DNA of 64,000 bases. Origin: Amycolatopsis thermoflava N1165 (GTDB taxonomy: Bacteria; Actinomycetota; Actinomycetes; Mycobacteriales; Pseudonocardiaceae). The translations under genes were made by a program, and so were the position numbers. The notes under the pieces are model-generated. The model did no database searches, was not told where the DNA came from, and was given only the letters and a program-made list of their open reading frames with translations. Positions within the stretch are counted from its first letter, which is position 1, and every line of letters begins with the position of its first letter. Shown piece after piece: positions 16,968 through 26,113 of this stretch. The stretch is from the NCBI RefSeq assembly GCF_000473265.1, contig NZ_KI421511.1, positions 8,282,415 to 8,346,414 on the forward strand, in the 5' to 3' direction.

Positions 16968-17233
16968 GGCCTGTCGGGCACGGTGCCCGTTGGCCAGTGC
17001 GGGTTCGTCCACGGCTGGGAGCGGCCTTCGAGCCGGTGGGGGAGGCTGAGCGCGCGTGGCCCGTCCACGGATGGGGCGCGTGGGCCGGTCCTGGGCCGAG
17101 GGGACGTGGGACCGTTCTGGGGGTCGGTCCCACGGATCCCCGCAGGCCAGCGGCTTGAGGGCACCCCGCTACCGGGCTGTGTGCGGTCCGTAATAAGCTA
17201 TCCCCCGTCGCCGCCCCTCGGGGAGACGACGGC

Positions 17234-17308
<75 letters not shown>

Positions 17309-17502
17309 GGTCTGGATGAGCCCGCTGGCTCTGGGTGGAAGCCCAGGTCAGCGGGCTTTTTCGTGTTTGCTTCCCGTTCGCTCACCCTCGTCGATTTCAA
17401 GATCAACAGGGGTGTGCAGGAGCGATTCTGGAGTGGATCATGCTTCCGGCGGCAAATGGGGTCGCCTAACGGCTCCTGCTCGGCTGCTTGTTGGCCAACT
17501 GA
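17309..17502 (+). repeat. att-adjacent arm, copy 1 (also at 58962-59155)
   Basis: With the 42-bp core, this forms a 236-bp sequence repeated colinearly, without indels, at 58920-59155. About 59 bases near 17422-17480 are identical in the two copies. The shared arm implies that the DNA entering at this tRNA and the DNA beyond the third att copy come from related elements. Confidence 0.8.
17319..17361 (+). terminator. tRNA-Pro terminator
   Basis: AGCCCGCTG and CTGGG pair with CCCAG and CAGCGGGCT around a short loop, followed by TTTTT. It begins 12 bp after the tRNA. Degenerate equivalents follow the other two att copies. Confidence 0.8.
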
Positions 17503-17576
17503 TTTGAATCGAATGCGCAACCATGCAACCACGTTCGCGTTTGTCTGACATGCGCTCATCGGGTGTAATCCAGCAT

Positions 17577-17853
17577 GTGGGTCTGCCGCTCGCCGCGGTC
17601 ATCCGGCACAGCAAGCACCCCGCCGCAGGCACGATCACCTTCCCCCACCCGGCGTGAGCAGGCATTCCTGTGCGATGCCCGTGACGGTCTCACCCCCACA
17701 ACAGGGCGCCACCATCACCAAGATCGGCACCGACACGCTGGTCACAACGCTGGCCACCGCGGTCGAGCTTCGCTTCGACCGCGGCGAGTGGTCGGCCTTC
17801 CCCGCCGGGCCGCCGACGGCGAGTTCGACTTCACCGATCAGCTCGCCGCCTGA
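17577..17853 (+). pseudogene. DUF397-like remnant, frame-broken
   Basis: The stretch reads LPLAAVIRHSKHPAAGTITF before a stop at 17655, then, after frame changes, ATAVELRFDRGEWSAF and DGEFDFTDQLAA ending at 17851. DUF397 proteins show the pattern VAVRDSK-P-G-x-L-x-F, EWxAF, DGEFD and usually accompany XRE regulators in actinobacteria. The pieces are too broken to be functional. Confidence 0.45.
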
Positions 17854-17857
17854 ACAG

Positions 17858-18423
17858 GACCGGGGGAGGCAACGCTATGCCGCTGCGCCAGCGGCCCATG
17901 GACACCCCGCTTGACCTCGTGTTCGGGAACGCCTGCATTCCTGGCGGCGGCAAACGGTGGATCACCTTCCGCCGTGCCCTACTTCTGCCACTGCTGTGAC
18001 ACCGGCGGAGACTTCGCCGCCGCCAGGCTTGACCGCACCCGCCTCGAGCGACGCCGGATCGTCTGCCAGCCCTACGAATGGCGCCACGACTTCCAGGACC
18101 TGGGCCTGGTCTACCAACAGCGAGCCCAAGCCGCTGTCCGCCCTCACGTCAGCGGCCCCGGCGCGGCCGTGGCCTGGACACCCAGCGGCACAAACTTCAG
18201 TCGTGTGCACACCTCAGATCGACTTGCGCAGCGCCTGACGAGCCCCCGAGATCTCCGCGAGATCCAGAGCTCGATGGTGCGGGCTGGACCGTGATCGCTG
18301 GTGCGGACGGCCACCGGGCCGACAAGGGACATGTAGGCGGCCAAGCTCGATCGGTGATGCACACAGCTGCCACGGTCCGCCGGCGCGGTGCCCTGCTGGG
18401 GCCGCCAGGGCAGGATGGGGGCC
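17858..18423. other. decayed region without recognisable gene
   Basis: Short open frames exist (for example 17911-18294, with C-H-C-C and C-Q-P-Y-E-W), but none has a clear ribosome-binding site or a family I recognise. Given the surrounding debris, this is probably the eroded core of the integrated element. Confidence 0.4.
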
Positions 18424-19215
18424 ATGAGTGGCGAGGTTTTGCGTGACGGTTGGTGCGGCGAGCCTATTGCGTGGGCGCGAGTTGGCGATCCCGTGACGGG
18501 GCGGGAGTGGACCGAGCATGGCTGGGTGACCGTTACTGACCGGTTGTCTCCGGCTGAGGCGGTTCGCAAGTACGGTCCCATCACTGAGCTGGTGGTTGGT
18601 CGCAACGGCGGTTTTGAGTCCGTCACCTACGGTGAGACCAAATTCGTCTCCCGGTTCGTGGACCCGCGAGGCACGGGTTTATATGACGACAGTGTTGTCG
18701 TCGTGCACGACCCTGCCCGGGACAATTACGAGTGCCCGGTTTGCCAGGCTGCGCCCGGCGAGCAGTGTGTGAACAAGAAGCAGCAGCCGTGCGGAACGCA
18801 CAGCAAGCGGTCTCAGGGGCGCTCGCGATGGGAGATCGAGCGGGCTGACGCGGCGGCCCGAAAGGCACGCGAGGAAGCGGAGGCTGCTGAACAGTGGCAG
18901 CGCGAGATGGCCACGTCGCCGGCTCTCGGCGCGGTGCTGGAAGTCAAGCGCTGGATGCTTGCTGATGACACGGTGTCCGATGTTGTTGACCGTTACACCG
19001 TCGAGCGCACCTACGCCAACCGGACGGTCCAGGCCACTGCGGACAGCGGGGACCGAGTGTTCCTCGCCCGCAACGAGTACACCGGCGGTTGGCACGTCAT
19101 CTGCGGGCAGCCGACGTCTATGCGGCTGCCATGCCGAGGCGGCGGTGCTGGCGTGCCGTGCAGGGTGCGACACAAGCCAGGGTTGCAGCTGCGTGAGGAC
19201 TCGTCGTGGACCTGA
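18424..19215 (+). CDS. hypothetical protein with zinc-finger-like CPxC motif
   Basis: A 263-residue open frame starting at ATG 18424. Residues about 98-122 contain C-P-V-C-x7-C followed by C-G-T-H, resembling small zinc fingers found in actinophage and mobile-element proteins, with a following charged helix (ERADAAARKAREEAEAAEQW). Base composition is lower in GC than the neighbouring catabolic genes (many GTT, CGT and GGT codons), which suggests a different origin. No function is recognised. It is likely the surviving accessory gene of element A. Confidence 0.55.
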   Translation: MSGEVLRDGWCGEPIAWARVGDPVTGREWTEHGWVTVTDRLSPAEAVRKYGPITELVVGRNGGFESVTYGETKFVSRFVDPRGTGLYDDSVVVVHDPARDNYECPVCQAAPGEQCVNKKQQPCGTHSKRSQGRSRWEIERADAAARKAREEAEAAEQWQREMATSPALGAVLEVKRWMLADDTVSDVVDRYTVERTYANRTVQATADSGDRVFLARNEYTGGWHVICGQPTSMRLPCRGGGAGVPCRVRHKPGLQLREDSSWT

Positions 19216-19284
19216 CGCGGCAAGGCATGTCACCCGATTTGGTTGGTGTCGATGGCGCAGGCGGTGGTTCGTCCGCACTCTCGA

Positions 19285-20340
19285 TCAGGCGGGGGTGCCG
19301 GACCAGGCTGCTTCGAGGAGGTCGGTGAGGTCCCGAAGGTCGGCCGGGCGGGGGTTGGCGTAGGGCGCGGTCAGTGTTTCTTCAGCGATTGCGCGGAGCT
19401 GAGCCCGGCTGACCCCGAGCTCAGCGAGCCTGGTGGGGGCGCCCAGTTCGGTGACCAGCTTGTGCAGGGCGGCTACGGCGACGGGTGCGTCGAGTGCTCG
19501 GGCCACAGCGGCAGCCGCGTGTGGTGCTGCGGGCAGGTTGAACGCGGCGACGTGCGGCAGCATCACGGCGTGCGTCTCGGCGTGGGGCAGGTCGAGCATG
19601 CCGCCGAGCACGTGGCAGAGCTTGTGATGGAGCCCCATCGTCGTCGCGCCGAGGCACGCTCCGCACAGCCACGCGCCCTGCAGTGCGGTCGCCCGTGCGG
19701 CACCGTCGGATGCGCCGGTACCGAGAACTGGTAGCGCCTCGGCGAGGTCGCGGATTCCGCGTTCCGCCATGGCCGCCACTGGCGGGGAACTGTCCGGTGC
19801 GTACAGCGCTTCCACCGCGTGGGCGATCGCGTTGAGTCCACTGGTGGCGGCGACGGTGGCGGGTACGGTCGCCGTCAGTTCCGGGTCGTAGACCACGGCC
19901 CGGGGCAGAACCGAACGATCCCGTCCGGTCTGTTTGCGGGAGTCCTCGGTGATTCCCCAGACCGGTGTCATCTCGGATCCCGCGTAGGTCGTCGGCAACG
20001 CGACGTAGGGCAGGCCGGCGCGTAGGGCCAGGGCCTTGGCCAAGCCGATCGTCGAGCCGCCGCCGGCGGCGACGCAGCCGTCGGCCCCCAGTTCGGTGGC
20101 GACCTCGACGGCTTCGATGACCGTAGCCAGTGGGACGTGCATCCGTGCCCGTTCGTAGACGCCGACGGCGCGGTCTCCCAGGATGGCGGTCGCACGTCTG
20201 GCGAGATCGTGCTGAGTGGGCGTGGACAGCACGAGAATTCGGCGCAGGCCGACGTGGTTTGTCTCCTCGGCCAGCCGGGCGACTGAGCCCGCGCCGAAGA
20301 CGACGCGTGCCGGCAGAGTCTCGTAGACCGCGGCGCTCAC
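19285..20340 (-). CDS. maleylacetate reductase (iron-containing ADH family)
   Basis: A 351-residue protein with the MAR hallmark start (YETLPARVVFGAGSVARLAEE). It has the NAD motif AAGGGSTIGLAKALAL, LPTTYAGSEMTPVWGIT and the conserved histidine segment GLHHKLCHVLGG. The enzyme reduces maleylacetate to 3-oxoadipate with NAD(P)H, the last step of the hydroxyquinol pathway. The GTG start overlaps the dioxygenase stop by 4 bp (GTGA), so it is the last gene of the cyclase-monooxygenase-dioxygenase-reductase operon. Confidence 0.93.
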   Translation of the reverse strand: MSAAVYETLPARVVFGAGSVARLAEETNHVGLRRILVLSTPTQHDLARRATAILGDRAVGVYERARMHVPLATVIEAVEVATELGADGCVAAGGGSTIGLAKALALRAGLPYVALPTTYAGSEMTPVWGITEDSRKQTGRDRSVLPRAVVYDPELTATVPATVAATSGLNAIAHAVEALYAPDSSPPVAAMAERGIRDLAEALPVLGTGASDGAARATALQGAWLCGACLGATTMGLHHKLCHVLGGMLDLPHAETHAVMLPHVAAFNLPAAPHAAAAVARALDAPVAVAALHKLVTELGAPTRLAELGVSRAQLRAIAEETLTAPYANPRPADLRDLTDLLEAAWSGTPA

Positions 20341-21197
20341 GTGACGGCCCGCCTCAGCCTGATGTCGAACCGTGCCCGGCGGAAGGGCGTGGTGACTCCG
20401 AACCGCTCGGCCTCTGCCGGGTCGGTCACCTCGTCGAAGTCGGTGACCAAACTCGAACGAACCGCGAAGACCGCGTCGCTGTCCACATAGGGTCCATTCG
20501 CGACGAACATGTGCGTGGTCAGCGGTTCGTGGCCGGCGGCATCGGCGATCACGTGGATGTGCGCGGGCCGGTAGGGGTGCCGGGCGGTTGCGGCGAGCAG
20601 TGCGCCGACGGGCCCGTCGGTCGGGATCGGGTAGTGGCTCGGCACAACCGTGCGGAACCAGAACTCGCCGTGTTCGTCGGTGTGGAAGAACCCGCGACCG
20701 TTGCCGGCGGGCTGGTTGTCGGGCTGCTGGACGTCGTAGAAGCCGTTCTCGTTGCATTGCCAGACGTCGATCGTGGCCCCGCCCAGGGGGCTGCCGTCGA
20801 GGTCGGCCACCGATCCGGTGATCACACAGGGCGCGCCCGTCCCGATCAGGTCGATGGAGTCACCGAGCTTCCGGAGAGGGGAGTCGACCATGTGGAAGGG
20901 GCCCAGAACCGTCGACTCGGTGCCCAGTTCGCCGCCGTTGATCGTCTCGACGAGCATCGAGATGCCGAGAACGTCGGACAGCAGTACGAACTCCTGCCGC
21001 GTCTCGTCGGTCTTGTGCCCGACCGCGGTCAGGAACTCGATGGCCTGTTCCCATTCCCGGTTCGTGAGCCGCAGTTCCCGGACCGCGGCATGGATGTGGC
21101 GGGTGATCGTTTCGAGAATCGCTTTCAGCCGTGGGTCCGGGGTGTCGGCGAAGCTGGTCAGGACCGCGCCGAGGATGGTTTCGTCGTTGAGATCCAT
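20337..21197 (-). CDS. hydroxyquinol 1,2-dioxygenase (intradiol)
   Basis: A 286-residue intradiol dioxygenase. An N-terminal helical dimerisation region (EWEQAIEFLTAVGHKTDETRQEF) precedes the catalytic domain with the Fe(III) ligands Tyr154 (NGFYDVQ), Tyr189 (SHYPIP), His213 and His215 (RPAHIHV). The Q-E-F-V-L-L-S-D-V-L-G and TESTVLGPFH segments favour hydroxyquinol over catechol dioxygenases. It cleaves 1,2,4-trihydroxybenzene to maleylacetate. It overlaps both neighbours in the operon, and product flow to the adjacent maleylacetate reductase is direct. Confidence 0.92.
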   Translation of the reverse strand: MDLNDETILGAVLTSFADTPDPRLKAILETITRHIHAAVRELRLTNREWEQAIEFLTAVGHKTDETRQEFVLLSDVLGISMLVETINGGELGTESTVLGPFHMVDSPLRKLGDSIDLIGTGAPCVITGSVADLDGSPLGGATIDVWQCNENGFYDVQQPDNQPAGNGRGFFHTDEHGEFWFRTVVPSHYPIPTDGPVGALLAATARHPYRPAHIHVIADAAGHEPLTTHMFVANGPYVDSDAVFAVRSSLVTDFDEVTDPAEAERFGVTTPFRRARFDIRLRRAVT

Positions 21198-23881
21198 CAA
21201 GCACCTCGGTTGCGGTCGGCGAGCTTGGCCGTGAACCAGTCCGCGACGAGGGCGCTGCGTTCGCTCGAGTGGTTGTAGATCGTGTGCTCGCCGTCGTCCC
21301 ACACCCTCAGGGTGACGTCGCCGTGATGAGTAGCGGCATCGAGGAACGGCTGTTGTTCGTCGAGGCTGACGAGGGGGTCCTGCCCGCCGTGCAGGACCAG
21401 CACGGGGCAGTCGATGCGATCTTCGGACCGTAGTGCGATCCGGTCGAAGTTGTCCTGGATCGAAGCCTGGTCGCTCGTGCCGAGCATTGCGGCAGCCTGC
21501 TCGAGGTATGTGCGGAAGGTGAGCAGCCGTGGCCGGGCCGGAGCACCGTTGACGCACACCGCCGCGACGCGCGGGTCGGACGCGGCCGTGGTGGCGGCAT
21601 ACAACCCGCCGTTGCTGTTGCCCCACAGGCCGACGGGGCCGAGGTCCTCGCGCTCGACGAGGTGATCGACGAAGGTCCGGTACGCGGCGCGCACGTCGGC
21701 GTCCAGCAGCACTCCTCCCTCGAGCCGTGTCCGGCCCTGCCCCGGCCCCTCGGCCAGAAGCGCCGCGAGACCGCGGCGGTTCAGGGCGTCGGCTTGCCGG
21801 AGATACGCCGGGCCCCATCCACTTTGGCCGCCAAAGACGACGACCGTGCCGAGCACCGGGCCGCGCGGCAGCAGCAGCCAGCCGAACATCCGGCCGTCCG
21901 CGAAGGGAATCTCCACCTCCTGGCAGCGCGGCGGCCGCAACGTTCCGGTCTTCCGCGTCTCGGCGGCGGACAAGGCCGCGGCTCTCGCGGAGACGGTAGC
22001 CGTCAGCCGGGAGTAGAGCGCACGCTTGCGGTCACTGTCGGAGTTGAACGCCATCTGGGCGAACACCAGGCAGGCGACCGCCGCTCGGTACGCCTCGTCC
22101 GCGCTCACCGTCCAGCCGTCCCGGGCGGCGTCGGCCGCGCGCCGAAGGTGGCGGTCGGCAAGTCCCTCGGCTGCGGCATCCCAAGCCGTTCCGGCGGAGG
22201 TGAGGCGCTGAAGTTCGAGCACGTCGCCGAAGTCCATGCCGTAGTCGAGCATCCGCGTCGGCGGCATCGCCCGCCAGAGCACCTCGGCCGGAGGGAGTTC
22301 GGCCGTGGCGGTCCGGCCGTCGCCGAGCCAGTGCAGGCCGGTCCGGAGGTCGTCGACAGCCGCCGGGAGGTCGGCGAGGGCACCAGCCCAGAACAGGTGG
22401 AAGTCCGGCCGTCCGATGAACGCCTCCACCTCGTTGTCCCGCAGGAACGCGGCGTAGGTGCCATCCACGTCGTCGACATCCGTACCGGGTACCGCGATGA
22501 CGACGCCGAGGCGGTCGAGGAAGCCCCGGTGGGCCGGGGACAGCACCGGCCGCGGGTCGGTCGCGCTGACCAGGCTGAATCCCCGTCCTATGACGTCGTC
22601 GAACCGGCCTTTCACCCCGTCCTTGCTCACGATTCCCTGGGGAGCCAGGGTCCCGGCCAGCGGGGCCGGTCGCCCGTCCGGTCCGTGGTGGACGACTCCG
22701 GCATCGAGCGTCGGGAACGGCGGCGGTGGCGGTGCGGTGCCGTCACGGAACGCCTGGTCGCGAGCGGCCGCGGCGGCGGGGTCGTGAGTGTTCGCCACGC
22801 GCCCCAGCGCGCTGGAGATCTCCGTGATCGCGGTGGCGTGAGGGCGGCGCTCGGCTTCGTAGGTGTCCAGCAGATCATCGCCGGCGAGGCCGCGCAGGAC
22901 GAGGTCCAGCTTCCAGCCCAGGGTGAGCCCGTCTCGCATTCCGGAGCAGGCGCCTTGCCCCATGTAGGGCGGGGTGGTGTGCGCCGCGTCGCCGATCAGG
23001 AACACCCGGCCCTGCCGCCAGGTCTCGGCGATCCTGCCCTCGAAGGTGTACACCACCTGGCGCAGGATCCGGACGTCCTCCGGCCCGAGGCCGTGGGTCT
23101 CCCGCAGCCACGCCCATGCGAACTCGGGGCGTTCGAACTCGGCGGCGTCCTCACCACGCAGGACCGCCAGCTCGAACCGTTGCCGGCTCTTTCCGATCGG
23201 CATGTGCATCGAGCCGCGGACCGGGTCGCAGTACTGGGTGAGGCTCGTGAACCGCTCGGGCAGCGGCCGCAGCCGCTCGGTGTCGAGGTTGAGCCACCGG
23301 TCGTCGACACCGTTGTCGGTGCGTTCGATGCCGAGCGAGGCGCGGACGAAGCTGTTGGCGCCGTCCGCGCCCACCAGGTATTTCGCGGTGACGACCCGTT
23401 CCTCGCCGCCATGCGACCACTGACCGGTGCGGGACTGGGTCCACGGCCGCGCGGCCAGCTCGACGCCGTCGTCGTGGGGCCGGACAGCGACCACCGCCCA
23501 GCCCTGGTTGACCTCGACGTGGCCCGACGCCCGCACGTGGGAGTCGATCGCGTCCTCGATGTCGGGCTGGTAGATCGACAGGTGCGCGGGATGACCGCAT
23601 GAGCTGCCACTCCAATCCAGTTCGAGGAGCAGTTCGCCCGAACCGTTGAGGTACCGGTAGCTCGACAGGGGAAGCGCGTCCCGGAGGGCGTGGTCGAGGT
23701 CACCGACGGCCTGGACGATGCGCGCGGTCTCGCCGTCGATGTGCGTCAGGCGCGGCAGACCGTACAGCGCGGGCCAGCGCTCGAACACCACCACCGAATG
23801 CCCGGCCTTGCCCAGGACCGATGCCAGAACGAGCCCGGAGGGGCCGTATCCGACGACCGCAACGTCGTAGTCGTGGTTCAC
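21197..23881 (-). CDS. FAD-dependent aromatic hydroxylase fused to alpha/beta hydrolase
   Basis: A single uninterrupted 894-codon frame. Residues 1 to about 550 are a class-A flavin hydroxylase of the MhpA/PheA type: GYGPSGLVLASVLGKAG (residues 12-28), a GADGANS DG motif and IGDAAHTTPPYMGQGA. Residues about 560-894 are an alpha/beta hydrolase with Ser756 in GNSNGG, Asp835 in GGQDPLVS and His866 in DGEHTIY. Its VVVFGGQSGWG and EGPGQGRTR segments resemble FrsA/2,6-dihydroxypseudooxynicotine hydrolase, a C-C hydrolase. Context (hydroxyquinol dioxygenase downstream) points to making hydroxyquinol from a resorcinol; the hydrolase half could first release resorcinol from an acylated precursor (inference). 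Confidence 0.85.
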   Translation of the reverse strand: MNHDYDVAVVGYGPSGLVLASVLGKAGHSVVVFERWPALYGLPRLTHIDGETARIVQAVGDLDHALRDALPLSSYRYLNGSGELLLELDWSGSSCGHPAHLSIYQPDIEDAIDSHVRASGHVEVNQGWAVVAVRPHDDGVELAARPWTQSRTGQWSHGGEERVVTAKYLVGADGANSFVRASLGIERTDNGVDDRWLNLDTERLRPLPERFTSLTQYCDPVRGSMHMPIGKSRQRFELAVLRGEDAAEFERPEFAWAWLRETHGLGPEDVRILRQVVYTFEGRIAETWRQGRVFLIGDAAHTTPPYMGQGACSGMRDGLTLGWKLDLVLRGLAGDDLLDTYEAERRPHATAITEISSALGRVANTHDPAAAAARDQAFRDGTAPPPPPFPTLDAGVVHHGPDGRPAPLAGTLAPQGIVSKDGVKGRFDDVIGRGFSLVSATDPRPVLSPAHRGFLDRLGVVIAVPGTDVDDVDGTYAAFLRDNEVEAFIGRPDFHLFWAGALADLPAAVDDLRTGLHWLGDGRTATAELPPAEVLWRAMPPTRMLDYGMDFGDVLELQRLTSAGTAWDAAAEGLADRHLRRAADAARDGWTVSADEAYRAAVACLVFAQMAFNSDSDRKRALYSRLTATVSARAAALSAAETRKTGTLRPPRCQEVEIPFADGRMFGWLLLPRGPVLGTVVVFGGQSGWGPAYLRQADALNRRGLAALLAEGPGQGRTRLEGGVLLDADVRAAYRTFVDHLVEREDLGPVGLWGNSNGGLYAATTAASDPRVAAVCVNGAPARPRLLTFRTYLEQAAAMLGTSDQASIQDNFDRIALRSEDRIDCPVLVLHGGQDPLVSLDEQQPFLDAATHHGDVTLRVWDDGEHTIYNHSSERSALVADWFTAKLADRNRGA

Positions 23882-24007
23882 GATGAGTTCTCCCGTCGGC
23901 CCGGAGCGGTTGCGCTCCTTCGAATCGACGTGGACGGTAGGCCGGAAGCCGGGATGTGCCGATCCGTTTCGCGCCGGCCCGATCCACCTCGCGACACGAG
24001 TTCCCGG

Positions 24008-25000
24008 CTAGACGGTTGCGACGCCGCTGACCGGAGAGCCGACGGCACCGGGGAGCCGAAGCGGGGGCGCCGTCAGCAGGAAGCGGGCCCGCTCGTGCTG
24101 CCGCAGCCATCGAGCGAGGTCCGCCAGATACCACATCTCGCCCAGCGGTATTCCCTGCTTGAAGAGGCAGTGGGTGTGCAGCGGGAGCACGGACTCAGCC
24201 CCAGGGGCCGGGTTCAGGCTGAAGGGCTCCACCGCGACGTTGTCGGCCACGATCGCCGAGAGCCCGCAGTCGGTGATCCACTGCAGCAGGCGGTGGTCCT
24301 GGCTGTCCAGTACGGCACAGCTGCCGTCCAGCGTCTCCTGTGTCAGGTCGTCGCCGAGGTCGAGCATGATCGCGGTGAGTCCGGTGTGGAGGCACAGGAT
24401 GTCACCGGCCTCGACGGTCACGTCCTGCGCTTCCATGATCTCCATGAGCATCTCGTAGCCGACGGCGACGCGCTGATGGCCGACCGCCTGTTCCAGGTCG
24501 ATCAGCACACCTCGGCCCTGAACCCCGGTCTGGGCGATGGTTTCGATGCCGAGCGCGCCGGCGTGCGGTGGCACTGAGCCGTCCGGGGCGCCGACCACGT
24601 CGATGTCCGCCCGGTAACCGTTGTAGTAGCAGATCGCAGGCTCGCCGGTGCCGTCGAGATCGAAGACGGCCCCGTGGTGGGCGAAGGAGTCCCACTGGGT
24701 CGAGTACTGCAGGTGGAGGACTGCGAGGTCGTCGCTGACGACGTCGGGCACGGTGGGTAGGAAGCGGTGGTTGTGGCCGAGCGGGGTGCTGCTGAGCACC
24801 GGTGGCTTGCGCGGCCCAGCGGCATACTCGCCACGAGGGAAGTCGAGCGGGAGGCTGAGCGGGAAGGCGATCCCTTCCCGAACCTCCCGGGTGGCGGCGA
24901 GGCGCCGTTCGGCTGTGATCAGGTTCAGGCGGCCGAGCTGGTCGTCGTCACCGAACTCGCCCCAGTTCGAGCCTTCCGGGCGTTGTGTCCATCGCGTCAT
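24008..25000 (-). CDS. cyclase family protein (kynurenine-formamidase-like)
   Basis: A 330-residue protein starting MTRWTQRPEGSNWGEFGDDDQ, with AGGAGG upstream. The N-terminal W-G-x-D-D-Q-L-G-x-L-N and LQYSTQWDSFAHHG segments are typical of the long cyclase subfamily (PF04199), where a W-D-x-x-A-H motif replaces the HxGTHxD of short members. Members are metal-dependent hydrolases of amides or lactones. It is the first gene of the hydroxyquinol operon, 126 bp before the monooxygenase, and divergent from the LacI gene. A role in opening an upstream ester, lactone or amide is inferred. Confidence 0.85.
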   Translation of the reverse strand: MTRWTQRPEGSNWGEFGDDDQLGRLNLITAERRLAATREVREGIAFPLSLPLDFPRGEYAAGPRKPPVLSSTPLGHNHRFLPTVPDVVSDDLAVLHLQYSTQWDSFAHHGAVFDLDGTGEPAICYYNGYRADIDVVGAPDGSVPPHAGALGIETIAQTGVQGRGVLIDLEQAVGHQRVAVGYEMLMEIMEAQDVTVEAGDILCLHTGLTAIMLDLGDDLTQETLDGSCAVLDSQDHRLLQWITDCGLSAIVADNVAVEPFSLNPAPGAESVLPLHTHCLFKQGIPLGEMWYLADLARWLRQHERARFLLTAPPLRLPGAVGSPVSGVATV

Positions 25001-25052
25001 GGGTTTCCTCCTGGTTTGTCTGGCCGCCTGAGGCGGCCCGTACGATGTGCGC

Positions 25053-26090
25053 ATGGGGCAGACGAGGCCGGGTCTCAAGGACGTCGCGGAACGCGCAGGT
25101 GTCGGTGTCTCTTCCGTTTCCCGCGTTCTTTCGGGTCACCCGGACGTGAGCGTGAAAATGCGTGACCGGGTCATGGCGGCGGTCGACGAGATCGGCTACC
25201 GGCCGGACATCTTCGCGCGTGGACTTCGTGGTGGGCCCACGATGTCGGTCGGGCTGGTGATCGGTGACATCTCCAATCCACTGTTGTCCGAGATCAGTCT
25301 CGGCGCGGAGAGCGAGCTCCGCCGTGCCGGCTACTCCCTCCTGTTCGTGAACTCGATGAACGATCCCGAACTCGAGGCGCAGAACATCCTGCTTTTCCAG
25401 GACCGGCACGTGGACGGACTGCTCCTGTCGCTCAGCGCGGAGGACGATGCCGGCGTACTGGCGGCTCTTCGGACCATCCAGGCGCCGTTGGTGCTGATCG
25501 ACCGGGAGCTCGACGATTCGGGCGAGCAGCTCATGCCGAGCGCGGTGCTGTGCGACCACCGCGGGGGGATGCGTGCGGCCATCGCCCATCTGCTCGATCT
25601 CGGACACCGGCGGATCGGGTGCATCCTGGGCGGGCACGCGCGATTCGCGCGCATGCGGCGGCAAGGCGTGGAGGAGGCGTACGCCGAGCGGGGCCTGCCT
25701 CCCACCTACAACATCGTCCAGGGCCCGCTCGATGCCGATCACGGCCAGGCGGCGACCTCGCGGCTGCTGGACATGCGGGAGCGGCCGACCGCCCTGGTCG
25801 TCGGCGGGAACCAGCTGCTCAAGGGATGCTTGCGCGAACTGCGGTCGCGCCGCGTGGTGGTCGGGGCGGACCTGTCGCTGATCAGCTGCGACGAGACCGA
25901 TTTGACAGAGATGCACGATCCACCCATCGCGGTCGTGCGGCGTGACACCCACCAGCTGGGGCGGACGGCGGCTGGGCTGCTCCTCCGTCGCATCCAGGAT
26001 CCCGAAGAGGGCCCAGTCACCACCGTCCACCCCACGCAGTTCGTTCCCCGGGCGAGCGTCGTCCCGGTCCGCGAGACCGCCGGCGCCTGA
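25053..26090 (+). CDS. LacI-family transcriptional regulator
   Basis: A 345-residue LacI/GalR regulator. The N-terminal HTH is LKDVAERAGVGVSSVSRVLSGHPDVSVKMRDRV with the hinge helix IGYRPDIFARGLRGG, followed by a periplasmic-binding-protein-like sensor (VGLVIGDISNPLLSEI...). ATG 25053 was preferred over GTG 25047. It is divergent from the cyclase/hydroxyquinol operon (52-bp gap) and convergent with the enolase-superfamily gene. It is the likely repressor of one or both; a LacI-type palindrome lies at 27299. Confidence 0.9.
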   Translation: MGQTRPGLKDVAERAGVGVSSVSRVLSGHPDVSVKMRDRVMAAVDEIGYRPDIFARGLRGGPTMSVGLVIGDISNPLLSEISLGAESELRRAGYSLLFVNSMNDPELEAQNILLFQDRHVDGLLLSLSAEDDAGVLAALRTIQAPLVLIDRELDDSGEQLMPSAVLCDHRGGMRAAIAHLLDLGHRRIGCILGGHARFARMRRQGVEEAYAERGLPPTYNIVQGPLDADHGQAATSRLLDMRERPTALVVGGNQLLKGCLRELRSRRVVVGADLSLISCDETDLTEMHDPPIAVVRRDTHQLGRTAAGLLLRRIQDPEEGPVTTVHPTQFVPRASVVPVRETAGA

Positions 26091-26113
26091 GGGGTGGCGC
26101 CCGCCGCGTGCTG

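Noticed and set aside
16975..16989. CGGGCAC/GTGCCCG palindrome after the DJ-1 gene as a terminator
   Set aside because: The arms leave a one-base centre, too small for a hairpin loop without losing pairs, and no T tract follows.
23903..23918. GGAGCG/CGCTCC inverted repeat upstream of the hydroxylase-hydrolase fusion as a LacI operator
   Set aside because: Six-base GC-rich arms occur often by chance at this base composition, and the site lies within a probable operon.
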